Both the position numbers and the translations under genes were made by a program. Below the pieces are notes generated by a model. It was given only the letters and a program-made list of their open reading frames with translations, was not told where the DNA came from and made no database searches. Positions 32,706 through 41,163 of a stretch of DNA of 64,000 nucleotides are shown here, piece after piece (position 1 is the first letter of the stretch; every line of letters starts with the position of its first letter). This stretch comes from JBMYRH01 sp049602155 (GTDB lineage: Bacteria > Myxococcota_A > UBA9042 > PHBI01 > JBMYRH01): NCBI GenBank assembly GCA_049602155.1, contig JBMYRH010000002.1, positions 324,037-388,036 on the forward strand. Reading direction: 5' to 3'.

Positions 32706-34571
32706 ATGCGCGATGTATGTCTGCTCATGTTGTGTGCGCTGTTACTCGGTGTCTCGTCGGTTCACGCCGCCGTGCCAGCGCATGTGCCGGTTCAGGGGAC
32801 CTTGCGCGACAACGCGGGGCAGCCCGTGATGGAGGGCGCCTTCCGCATGAGCGTCGCGCTCTACGCGAGCGAGGATGCGGCTGAGGCAGCCTGGGAGGGC
32901 AGCTGGCCCGAGGATCCCACCGCGAACTGCGTGGCTGACACGGCGGGCTGCGTCATCGTCCGTGCCGGCGCGTTCCGGCTCGAGCTGCCCGTCGCCCCGG
33001 AGCTCTTTGCTGCGGGGAACGTCTGGCTTGGGCTTCAAGTCGAAGAGGAGCCCGAGCTCCCACGACGTCGGCTCGGTGCGACCCCCTATGCGTTTCATGC
33101 GGCCAGCGCCGCCGGGCTCGCCTGCTCGGGGTGTGTCACGGCTGAGGCCCTGAGCGCCGACGCTGTCGCGACGGTCGCCGCCGCGGCGGCCGCTGAGGTT
33201 CAGCTGGCGCCGCCGACCTTGGGCTCGGTCTCTCAGGGGCTCTTGACCCACGCGTTTGTCGACACGTTCACCTACCCGGGGGTGATCGCCATCCCCGACA
33301 ATTTCCCGCCAGGGCTGACGGTGACCCTCGAGGTCGAAGATGTGGGTGTCGCGGAGGCGATCCGGGTCGAGGTGGGGTTGAGCAATTCGGACATCTCGAC
33401 CGTGAGCTTATCGTTGACCGACCCAAACGGCGGCGTGCACGTGCTCTACGACGGGGGCGGGGAGGGCGAAGTGCTGGAGGGCGCTTGGCCGATGCCAGAC
33501 GCGCTCGTCACGGGAGATCTCGGGGCTTGGGCCGGACAGGACCCGACCGGTACTTGGAGCCTAAGCGTGGTCGACAGCGGGTTTCTCAATAATGCCCAGG
33601 ATGGGGAGATCTCCGCGTGGCGCATCACCGTCGACACGGTCTCTGACACCAAGGTCGAGGCCAAGGCGGACCTCATCGTCACAGGGAGCGCTCAAGTCGG
33701 GCCGAGTGACGCCGAGTGTGTCGCCAAAGCGGCTGGCACCGTGGCCTTTGACCCAACGTCGAAGAGCCTGATGGTCTGTGACGGTCAGGCGTGGCTTCGG
33801 CTCAAGACCTGTGACCCGCAATGCCCATTGCCTAGCGCGGTGACCTGCGGGGTGTCGATCGTGAGCGCCTGTGACGACGCGTGCTCCGGGACTGGCACCG
33901 CCATGGACCCCGCGGCCTGCCTCGGCGCGGTCAGCACGACGGCTTGCGGGGTGCCTGTCCAAGACAGCTGTGGCAACGACTGCGGACTCAACGGCACCGC
34001 CCCAAGCTCAGATGCATGCCCCAACGCCTCAGACGTGGCGTGTGGACAGGGCATCTCGGACACCTGTGGGAACCTGTGCTCAGGGCAGGGTGAGAGCTGC
34101 GCGGTTGGGAGCTGCCTGAGCGGCGCCTGCTGTGGCGATCAGTCGACCGACGGCTCCGAGCAGTGTGATGACGGCAACCAGGTCGATGGGGACGGCTGCT
34201 CGGCGCAGTGCCAGGATGAGGGCGTCGATTATCGCGGCTACGTGACTTGGGGGCAGGACTGTTCGAGTCAGAGTGACGCTGTGCAGGACCAGACGATGAA
34301 CAGCCTGTGTCAGTCGACCTATGGCAGCGGCGCCAGAGCGGCGACTGTGGAGGAGATCTACTCGGGGGCTATCTCAGGACTGCCGTCCTTTAACAGCTCT
34401 GGGGAGCACCTCTTAGGGACGTGCCCCGATTGTGCCGGCAACAGCTCTGGTTGCGTCTCAGGGCATTGTCGTAAATGCGTGGATCCGAATGCTCAATGGC
34501 CGTCCAGCTCTGACGGTGGTTGGAACACCAACTGCTGCAACTCAAGCCGCTCGGCGATCTGCGTCGACTGA
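32706..34571 (+). CDS. Secreted protein with tail-fibre-like N-terminus, P domain and Cys-rich repeat
   Basis: 621 residues, preceded by GAGAGGGGG. Signal peptide about 1-21. Residues about 22-130 match the bacterial surface or tail-fibre-like domain that reads VPVQGTLRDNAGQPV...PRRRLGATPYAFHA. Residues about 185-310 look like a proprotein convertase P domain (VSLSLTDPNGG; GTWSLSVVDSG; ISAWRITVD). Residues about 355-500 are Cys-rich and end in the Myxococcus DUF4215-type unit (CDDGNQVDGDGCSAQC). The last 120 residues have many Cys and Ser and are unassigned. No protease domain is present, so the P domain would act alone, probably for binding. It faces the convergent giant lipoprotein gene. 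Confidence 0.75.
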   Translation: MRDVCLLMLCALLLGVSSVHAAVPAHVPVQGTLRDNAGQPVMEGAFRMSVALYASEDAAEAAWEGSWPEDPTANCVADTAGCVIVRAGAFRLELPVAPELFAAGNVWLGLQVEEEPELPRRRLGATPYAFHAASAAGLACSGCVTAEALSADAVATVAAAAAAEVQLAPPTLGSVSQGLLTHAFVDTFTYPGVIAIPDNFPPGLTVTLEVEDVGVAEAIRVEVGLSNSDISTVSLSLTDPNGGVHVLYDGGGEGEVLEGAWPMPDALVTGDLGAWAGQDPTGTWSLSVVDSGFLNNAQDGEISAWRITVDTVSDTKVEAKADLIVTGSAQVGPSDAECVAKAAGTVAFDPTSKSLMVCDGQAWLRLKTCDPQCPLPSAVTCGVSIVSACDDACSGTGTAMDPAACLGAVSTTACGVPVQDSCGNDCGLNGTAPSSDACPNASDVACGQGISDTCGNLCSGQGESCAVGSCLSGACCGDQSTDGSEQCDDGNQVDGDGCSAQCQDEGVDYRGYVTWGQDCSSQSDAVQDQTMNSLCQSTYGSGARAATVEEIYSGAISGLPSFNSSGEHLLGTCPDCAGNSSGCVSGHCRKCVDPNAQWPSSSDGGWNTNCCNSSRSAICVD

Positions 34572-34589
34572 GGCCCCTCTCCCGGGGCC
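34572..34589. terminator. Hairpin in the convergent gap
   Basis: GGCCCC-TCTCCC-GGGGCC, a perfect 6-bp GC stem with a 6-base loop, fills the 22-base gap between two convergent genes. There is no T tract, so it could be a bidirectional terminator of weak type. Confidence 0.35.
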
Positions 34590-34593
34590 CTCG

Positions 34594-37500
34594 TTAGGGG
34601 TTGGGGCTACAGTATCCGCCTGTCGCAGCCGGTATGCAGTGCTCGTCATCGGGGCAGTCCGTAACCTGGGTATCGCCGTCGTTGCAGTCTAACCCCCCAG
34701 TCACCGACTCGTTGCCCATCCAGGTGGCCGGATCGTAGGGGCACGGGACGAAGCCGTCTTCGTCTCCGTCGACCTCATTGGAGGCGATAGTCTCAGCATT
34801 GCAGTCGTTTTTCACGCCGTCGCAGAGCTCATCTGCGCCGGGGTAGACGGCCTTGTTGTTGTCATTGCAGTCGATCCCCACCAAGGGAGGCGCCTCGGGT
34901 GACATCCATCCCGTCGTCAGCCAGCCATTGCACTCAATGTAGCCGTCGCCATCATCGTCGACCTCATTGGAGGCGATAGTCTCATCATTGCAGTTGTTTT
35001 TCACGCCGTCGCAGAGCTCCTCTGCGCCAGGGTGCACGGAATCGTTGGCCGGGTCGCAATCGCCGAAGCCGTTGGTGGGCTCTCCATATATCCCCAGCCA
35101 GGTCTCTCCATTGTTCATGCACGCGACGTAGCCATCACCGTCGAGATCGAACTCTCCCTCGGGCAAGACGCCGTCACAGTTGCTGTCGACGCCGTCGCAG
35201 AGCTCCGTGTCAGACAGCTTTTCCCAGTACTGGTGGTTGTTGTCGTCACAGTCCTTCCCGATATTCGGCTGAATTGAGCCTAACCACGGGGTACCTTGGT
35301 AGTTGCAGCCAACATAGCTGTCGGCGTCGAGGTCTTGCTCATTGTCTGGCAAGATGCCGTCACAGTCGGTGTCGACGCCGTCGCACGCCTCCACTGCTCC
35401 CGGGTAGATCGTAGGATCTGCGTCGTTGCAATCGCATGCGGCGTCAAAGCCGTCGGTGTCGCCGTCGATCTCGACATTCGCGTCGAAGGGGCAGGAATCC
35501 TGAGCGTCCGGGATGCCGTCGCCGTCATCGTCAGGATCACCAAGGTCACAGAGGCCGTCCGCGTCGCTGTCCTTTCCGTCGCCATAGGAGTTAGCGGTGC
35601 CCGCTACTGCGCAATCGTCGCAACCATCGTCGTCGGAGTCACCGCAGATAAAGGTGTTGTAGTCATCTGGGTCGAGGTCGTTTTCCACCACGTCGTTGTC
35701 GATGTCCGGGTCTGTGCAGTTGTCAGTGCCGTCGTTGTCAAAGTCGAAGTCGCCGATGCACTGCCCTTGTTCACAGGTGTCAGCGACCGAGCAGTCGTCA
35801 TCATCGTCGCAGGCGAACCCTTCGGCTAATGACCACGTCGTCTTGGAGATCTCGCTCAGACACGCTTGACATTGGTTTGCGGGGTTTAGGCTGCCTTCAT
35901 CACGGCACTGCCCGTTTATCTTGCATGCTGGGCAGGGCTCAGCCTCACACATGTCTAAGATATCGGAGTCTAGCGCATACGAGGCCCCGCATGGTCGGTC
36001 AGCTGGGCAATCATCATGGGAGGTGCACAATTTGTTACAGAGGAAGCTCGTCTGAGTCTGGATCGATGTGCAGATGTGGCCTGTTTGGCATGAGCTGTTC
36101 GAACTACAGGGGGCGTCAAGGGAGCCCTCGCCGACATCGCCGCAAATGAAGCTCTGAGTGGCGTCAACAAAGAGGCACCCCTGACCATCCTCGCAGCCTT
36201 GCGCGCCCATCGGGCAGTAGGGGTTGCACGCTGCTCCAATAGGCGCTGTGATGAAACATCCGTTGCACGTCGGGCTCGAAGAGGGGCTCCCGATGCACTC
36301 ACCGAAGAGACTACAGGTGTCCTCGTCGGTGCATAGATCAGCATCGTCGCACGCGACGTCAGGCGTCATGGTCCAGCCCGTCAGGTTGCTCGCGCTGACG
36401 CATGCAAAGCAGGGCGTATCGGGCTGAGGGGCTCCTTCTGGGACACAGGCCCCATCGATTACGCAGCCCTCGCAAGCAGGTGGCTCGCAGATCTTGATGT
36501 CAACGGCGTCGGCCGAGACGTTCAAAGCGCACTCGAAATCTTCAGGGCAAGGTTTGTCGTCCGAGCAGACCTGGTTGCAGGTCCCGATATCTGTCCCCGG
36601 CAATGCCACGCAAAAGAGGCCGGTGGCGCACTCCCCATCGCTGCAGACCTCCCCGTACTCTTTTTGTGCGCTCTCAGTGGCCTTGCACACGGCGGCCGTG
36701 CTCAGCTCAGGGTGATAGTCGAAGATGCAGGTGTCACCCGCGATGCAGCCTTGGGCGCCGGCGTCGCAGAAGGGATTACACTCGGCGTCATCGCTGTGCG
36801 CCGGGGTGCTGCACTCCAGGCCGTAACAGGTGTCGCTGTACACCGGGCTCCAAGACTCCGCGCTCATTGCCTTATTACACTCTAAGCACGTGTTTGCGGG
36901 GTCAGGGTGGGGCTCTCCGTCCAGGACGCAGGCACCATCGATTATGCAGCCCTCGCACTGGGGCGGTTCGCACATCCACATCTGAAACTGTAGGTCTGGG
37001 CCGGCGTAGTACCAAATGTTGCACTCGCGTCCCGTGGGGCAGTCATCTGAGGTGACGCAGAAGGGCTGGCAGATCTTCTCGGATTGGAAGGGGCTGTTGG
37101 TGCACACATGGCCGCTCGTACAGTCTTCGTGGCTCAGGCAGACCGCATCAGTAGAGAGGGTGCCGCCCTCGGACGAGCATTCAAAGGTGTTGTTCTCGTT
37201 GAGTATGCAGGTCTCATCGTCCCCGCAGCCTTGAGCACCAGCGGGGCAATAGGCGTTGCATGCCGCGCCGGTCGGGTAGGGGAGGTCGCACGCGAGGTGC
37301 TCGGTACAGACGCCGACCTCCGTGCCGTTTGAGAGGGGGACGAGTTCGCACTCAGTCGATGGGAAGATCTCAGCGCAATCCGAACCACTCTGGCAGAAGC
37401 TTCGGCACGCCAGGCCATTTTCCCCGGTGACGCAGGTGAGCCCGACGCCGCAGTCATCCCACGTCGCGCAGGGCTCCCCGGCCTTGAGGGTGCCGGTTTC

Positions 37501-39123
37501 GGCGCACAGCAGCGTGTCGTCCCCCTCGGCCAAAGCGCAGGACGTGCCCTCAGCGCACCCCTGCTCGGAGGCCCCGCAGTAGGGGCTGCACTCGGATCCT
37601 TGTGGGATCGGGCAGGGGCAAAGGTCCTCGAAGGGCACCGGGCAAGGGGGCTCCGTCGGGACGCAGAGGGTGATCGTGCTCGATGTGTCCCCACCAAGGG
37701 AGAGCGACATGTCGAGCTCACAGGCCAGGCCATCGGGACACGCCGACTCTCCGTCCGCGTAGTTCGAGCATACAGGCAGACAACGCTTGCCTTGTTCGGC
37801 CTCGAGGTAGGCACACACGTAGCCTGATTCACAGAGCGAGTCGGGGCCTGAGCACGGGGCCAAGAGACCACCCGTCGCGACGTCGGCGTTGACGCAGGAC
37901 TGAGCCCCGGCTTCGAGTGCGCACACCTGGTCGGCGCCGCACCCTTGCTCGCTTTGTCCGCAGAAGAAGTTGCACTCGGCGCCCTCGAGGGCCGGCGCAG
38001 TGCAGGAGAGCAGGCACGCGCCGGCGGCGTCGCAGATCCCTTCACCGCAGGGTGCGTTGGCCTCCTTCCATGTCGCCTCGCAGAGGCCCTCGGCGCCGCA
38101 GGCGTAGTCTTCACAGGGGTTATCACCGGAGCAGATCAGGGGCTCACCGGGTAGGCACTGGCCCTCATCTGAGCAGAGATCTTCGAGCGTGCAGGGGTCA
38201 CCGTCATCACAGGGCGCCCCTGCCGTCGCGTGGGACCAGTTCGCTTTGTCCAGGCCGGGCTCGCAGACAAAGCATGGCTCGGCTGGAGAACTATCGCCTG
38301 CCTGTATGCAGATCTCATCAATCAGGCACCCGCCAAGCTCAGTGCAACAGTCGGCCACGTCGGAGCAGGGCTCGGGCAAGCAGAAGCCTAGGCTGGCGCC
38401 GGAGGCGTCGCTGTAGTCGATGCCGCAGCTGCTGAGTGGGCAGTCCGCGTCCGAGGCGCAGTGGGTAAAGCAGACGTCTTCCGGGGCGATCTCGGGGATC
38501 GTCAGGCAGCTCAGGCCCGCTGCGCAGTCCAAGGTGTCGACCGAGCAGGGCTCGCCGACCTCAAGCGGCCCAGGTGTGAGGCAGTTGAGGGCCTCCATCG
38601 CGAGCCCACAGGCCTCGCCCTCTGCGCAGCCGACCTGGCAAACCGGATCGCACTCTTCGCCCTCGGCGATCTCGTAGTCACATGGGTCAGGCTCAGCTGC
38701 GTCTGCGACCGTGTCGCTTGTGTCCTCTGTGGGCTGACCGCTGTCTTGAAGGGCATCAGCCGTGTCCTCGACGGGGTCAGTGGCATCCTCCACGGGCGTG
38801 GTGGTGTCCTCGACGGGGTCAGTGGCATCCTCCACGGGCGTGGTGGTGTCCTCGAGGGGCGTCGTGGTGTCCTCTACCGAGTCAGCTGTGTCCTCGACGG
38901 GCGCCGTGGTGTCCTCGATGGGCGCCGTGGTGTCGACGCTGCCGCTGCTCGCGTCTGCCGGTGGGCTGTCCTTGGCCACACAGGCTCCGTCGAGGCACGT
39001 GTAGCTCTCGATGCACTGGTCATCGCTGGTACAGGCGTAGACGGTGTCCGTGCTGAGCTCGACTTGGCAGGCCGCGGTTAAGAGCCCGAGCACGAGGATG
39101 AATAGGGGCGGTCTTGTGGTCAT
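34594..39123 (-). CDS. Giant Cys-rich lipoprotein with MopE-type metal-binding repeats
   Basis: 1509 residues; the ATG overlaps the upstream TAA (TAATG). Lipobox LTAAC at residue 19. Residues about 60-145 are an imperfect Thr/Val/Glu/Asp repeat (VEDTTTP/VEDATDP). Residues about 150-1190 are densely Cys-rich, with recurring CNxxCxxGxQGCxxGxxC-type units. Residues about 1200-1300 contain thrombospondin type 3-like DxDxDG stretches. The last 250 residues hold five MopE-like units (DCDDNN...PGAxExCDGVDxxCDG), known from a copper-binding surface protein of Methylococcus. A calcium/metal-stabilised, disulfide-rich surface protein is likely. It is coupled downstream of a PEGA-domain gene. Confidence 0.82.
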   Translation of the reverse strand: MTTRPPLFILVLGLLTAACQVELSTDTVYACTSDDQCIESYTCLDGACVAKDSPPADASSGSVDTTAPIEDTTAPVEDTADSVEDTTTPLEDTTTPVEDATDPVEDTTTPVEDATDPVEDTADALQDSGQPTEDTSDTVADAAEPDPCDYEIAEGEECDPVCQVGCAEGEACGLAMEALNCLTPGPLEVGEPCSVDTLDCAAGLSCLTIPEIAPEDVCFTHCASDADCPLSSCGIDYSDASGASLGFCLPEPCSDVADCCTELGGCLIDEICIQAGDSSPAEPCFVCEPGLDKANWSHATAGAPCDDGDPCTLEDLCSDEGQCLPGEPLICSGDNPCEDYACGAEGLCEATWKEANAPCGEGICDAAGACLLSCTAPALEGAECNFFCGQSEQGCGADQVCALEAGAQSCVNADVATGGLLAPCSGPDSLCESGYVCAYLEAEQGKRCLPVCSNYADGESACPDGLACELDMSLSLGGDTSSTITLCVPTEPPCPVPFEDLCPCPIPQGSECSPYCGASEQGCAEGTSCALAEGDDTLLCAETGTLKAGEPCATWDDCGVGLTCVTGENGLACRSFCQSGSDCAEIFPSTECELVPLSNGTEVGVCTEHLACDLPYPTGAACNAYCPAGAQGCGDDETCILNENNTFECSSEGGTLSTDAVCLSHEDCTSGHVCTNSPFQSEKICQPFCVTSDDCPTGRECNIWYYAGPDLQFQMWMCEPPQCEGCIIDGACVLDGEPHPDPANTCLECNKAMSAESWSPVYSDTCYGLECSTPAHSDDAECNPFCDAGAQGCIAGDTCIFDYHPELSTAAVCKATESAQKEYGEVCSDGECATGLFCVALPGTDIGTCNQVCSDDKPCPEDFECALNVSADAVDIKICEPPACEGCVIDGACVPEGAPQPDTPCFACVSASNLTGWTMTPDVACDDADLCTDEDTCSLFGECIGSPSSSPTCNGCFITAPIGAACNPYCPMGAQGCEDGQGCLFVDATQSFICGDVGEGSLDAPCSSNSSCQTGHICTSIQTQTSFLCNKLCTSHDDCPADRPCGASYALDSDILDMCEAEPCPACKINGQCRDEGSLNPANQCQACLSEISKTTWSLAEGFACDDDDDCSVADTCEQGQCIGDFDFDNDGTDNCTDPDIDNDVVENDLDPDDYNTFICGDSDDDGCDDCAVAGTANSYGDGKDSDADGLCDLGDPDDDGDGIPDAQDSCPFDANVEIDGDTDGFDAACDCNDADPTIYPGAVEACDGVDTDCDGILPDNEQDLDADSYVGCNYQGTPWLGSIQPNIGKDCDDNNHQYWEKLSDTELCDGVDSNCDGVLPEGEFDLDGDGYVACMNNGETWLGIYGEPTNGFGDCDPANDSVHPGAEELCDGVKNNCNDETIASNEVDDDGDGYIECNGWLTTGWMSPEAPPLVGIDCNDNNKAVYPGADELCDGVKNDCNAETIASNEVDGDEDGFVPCPYDPATWMGNESVTGGLDCNDGDTQVTDCPDDEHCIPAATGGYCSPNP
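34600..35445 (-). repeat. Five coding MopE-type putative metal-binding repeats
   Basis: In the C-terminal quarter of the giant lipoprotein, units with DCxDxxxxxYPGAxExCDGVxxxCxxxxxxxExDxDxDGYxxC recur about every 150-170 bases. The pairs near 34770-34860 and 34960-35030 are close to identical at DNA level over about 60 bases. Confidence 0.8.
38762..38845 (-). repeat. Exact 42-base tandem duplication in coding sequence
   Basis: Two perfect consecutive copies (38762-38803 and 38804-38845) encode the Thr/Val/Glu/Asp linker of the giant lipoprotein (14 residues each). Degenerate 21-base units follow to about 38935. The exact copy suggests a recent, in-frame length change. Confidence 0.9.
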
Positions 39124-40136
39124 TAGAAGCGCCCTCCAAGGACGAGTCCATTTGTACTTGGTGCGATCCAGGCTTGCTCAGCGTTCTCTTTCTGCACATT
39201 CAGGTACGCCCAAAGGACTCCGGCGACGACCGCTGCGCTGCCGACACCGATGAGCACCCAGCCGGGGGTCATTTTGGTGTTCGCGTCATCGATAAGTCCT
39301 TGCGCTTCGATTTGATTGCTCGCCGCGTCTGCGGCGGCTTGATCAGCGTGAGCGAGGCCAAGCAAGATCGCACCACCGGCGACTGAGGCGATGCCCACCC
39401 CAGCGGTCGACCAGCCGAGCGCGATGCGCATCGTCCTTGGACGCGGCTTATATCGGGGGGCCGCAGCGACAGCGGTCGCGCTCGGTGCGGTCGTCGCGGC
39501 TGCAGCTTGAGGCGCGACCGGCGCGCTCTTGGTCTTGAGCTTGAAGCTGAGGGGGTGGGTCTTGCCGGCGCGCGCTTGCAGGGTTCGGGCCTCGCTGGTC
39601 GCGCCGTGATGACGTACGCTCACTTGATAGTCGCCGGGCTTGATGTAGAGGGCGTAGGGGGTGGTCGCGTCGCCATCGGCGCCCGCGGGCTCTCCGTCAA
39701 TGAGCACGGCGGCGCCGCGTGGCGTCGAGGTCACCGAGAGGTACCCGTGGGTCTTACCTGCCTCGGTCTGGAGCGCCTCGATGTCTTGCTCGACCCAGGC
39801 GCGGCGCTTTTTCCACTTAGGCGCCATCACCTCCAAATGATCCTTGGTCTCGGCCAGGAACCGCTGATGATATTCAAGCGTGTAGCCAGGCTGGCCCATG
39901 TCTTTGTAGGTCAGGCTGATCGCGATGAGCAGCTGCCAGGCGCGCCCCTCGTCGCCTTCGGCCAGCGCCAAGGCGCTCTTGAAGTGGACGAGAGCGCCTT
40001 CTAGGTTGCCGGCATCGAGCGCGGTCTTGCCTGCCTCATAGGCCGCATCCGACAGTTTCCCGCTGGCGCTAGCCGATGGGGCCATCGTGAGGGTCATTAT
40101 CACCACAAGGGTGCTGGCTAGCAGCGCTCTAAACAT
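39123..40136 (-). CDS. PEGA-domain protein with TPR-like region and two membrane segments
   Basis: 337 residues. The signal peptide ends near ASASG. Residues about 25-110 are TPR-like (AYEAGKTALDAGNLEGALVHFKSALAL). Residues about 125-200 are a PEGA domain (GYLSVTSTPRGAAVLIDGEPAG...YALYIKPGDYQVSV), followed by an Ala/Thr/Pro linker. Two hydrophobic segments lie near 238-260 and 290-312. PEGA proteins are common in Myxococcota and are thought to bind cell-surface polymers. It is co-transcribed with the giant lipoprotein through a TAATG junction, so the two probably work together in the envelope. Confidence 0.82.
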   Translation of the reverse strand: MFRALLASTLVVIMTLTMAPSASASGKLSDAAYEAGKTALDAGNLEGALVHFKSALALAEGDEGRAWQLLIAISLTYKDMGQPGYTLEYHQRFLAETKDHLEVMAPKWKKRRAWVEQDIEALQTEAGKTHGYLSVTSTPRGAAVLIDGEPAGADGDATTPYALYIKPGDYQVSVRHHGATSEARTLQARAGKTHPLSFKLKTKSAPVAPQAAAATTAPSATAVAAAPRYKPRPRTMRIALGWSTAGVGIASVAGGAILLGLAHADQAAADAASNQIEAQGLIDDANTKMTPGWVLIGVGSAAVVAGVLWAYLNVQKENAEQAWIAPSTNGLVLGGRF

Positions 40137-40326
40137 GCCCGACTCCTTCGTGTGTAGCCGGAGGCTAACAACCTAGCCGCTTGGAGTGAAGATCAGACTG
40201 GCGCCCGCAGCGAATACTTCGAGCCCATCGCTTCAGGGTGGCTTGCTCTCCTTCAGGTTGCCTTTGCTTGTCGCTCTGAGCAGAGAGTTCTACGTTGGCT
40301 GTGGATCGCTTTCTGAGGAGTTCACG

Positions 40327-41163
40327 ATGACCCGCCGATATTGGACCCGCTTTACCGCACTGCTTTGCGCCCTCAGCCTCGCGCTGATGGGGATCGCGTG
40401 CGGCGATGACGCAGCGACGAGCCCCGCCGATGATGCGGCTGGCTTGGCAACTGACACCTCGGTGGCTGCCGTGGATGTCACGACGCCTGAAGGGGGCGAT
40501 GATGTCACCGTGAGTGACCCGCCCAGCGACGTGAGCGCATCGGCCGACACGGCCTCCCAGGACCTCGATGCCAGTTCCGATGGCGACTTGGAGCAGACCG
40601 AGGACGTCACCGTCGAGGCCGAGGACGCCCTTGATGACGCCACCCAAGACTCAGAAGAGGCAGCTGATGCAGAGGAAGAGGTCGCGCCGCTCGCGCTCGC
40701 GAGCGACGACTTCACCGACGGCGGTGCGATGCCCGAGGCCTTCGTGTGTTGCCAAGGGAGCCCGAGCTTGAGCTGGTCAGGGGTGCCCGAGGGCACCGTG
40801 TCCTTCGCGCTGATCTACGACGATCCCGACGCCGGGGACTTCGATCACTGGGCGGTCTACAACATCCCCGCCGAGGTCACTGACCTCACCGCGGGCGCCT
40901 CGGGTAAGGGCATCACAGGGGAGCTCCCTGAAGGTGCCACAGAGCTGAACAACGGGTTCGGCTTCCCTGGCTACCTCGGCTCTTGTCCGCCGGCCAACCA
41001 CACCTACCGATGGCGTCTGTGGGCGCTGAGCGGGACGGTGGACACCGCGCCCGCAGACTTCGCAGCCCTTGAGGTCGCGGCCAATGCACTCTCTCTCGGG
41101 GTCGCCGAGATGAGCCAGACCTTTGGGCCGAAGACGCCAGAGCAGGGGGCGACATGCGACTGA
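40327..41163 (+). CDS. Lipoprotein with acidic linker and PEBP (YbhB/YbcL-like) domain
   Basis: 278 residues from ATG 40327, with GAGGAG upstream. Lipobox MGIAC. Residues about 25-120 are an Asp/Ser/Thr/Glu-rich linker. Residues about 125-278 are a phosphatidylethanolamine-binding/Raf-kinase-inhibitor-like domain: PSLSWSGVPEGTVSFALIYDDPDAGDFDHWAVYNIP with the hallmark DPDA...HW...NIP, then GFPGYLGSCPP and YRWRLWAL. Such proteins bind anionic ligands, but their bacterial role is unclear. Its last 10 bases overlap the start of the next lipoprotein. Confidence 0.85.
   Translation: MTRRYWTRFTALLCALSLALMGIACGDDAATSPADDAAGLATDTSVAAVDVTTPEGGDDVTVSDPPSDVSASADTASQDLDASSDGDLEQTEDVTVEAEDALDDATQDSEEAADAEEEVAPLALASDDFTDGGAMPEAFVCCQGSPSLSWSGVPEGTVSFALIYDDPDAGDFDHWAVYNIPAEVTDLTAGASGKGITGELPEGATELNNGFGFPGYLGSCPPANHTYRWRLWALSGTVDTAPADFAALEVAANALSLGVAEMSQTFGPKTPEQGATCD

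Noticed and set aside
38762..38935. Tandem repeats as a possible CRISPR or origin iteron array
   Set aside because: The units are in frame with a low-complexity protein linker and have no spacers or origin features.
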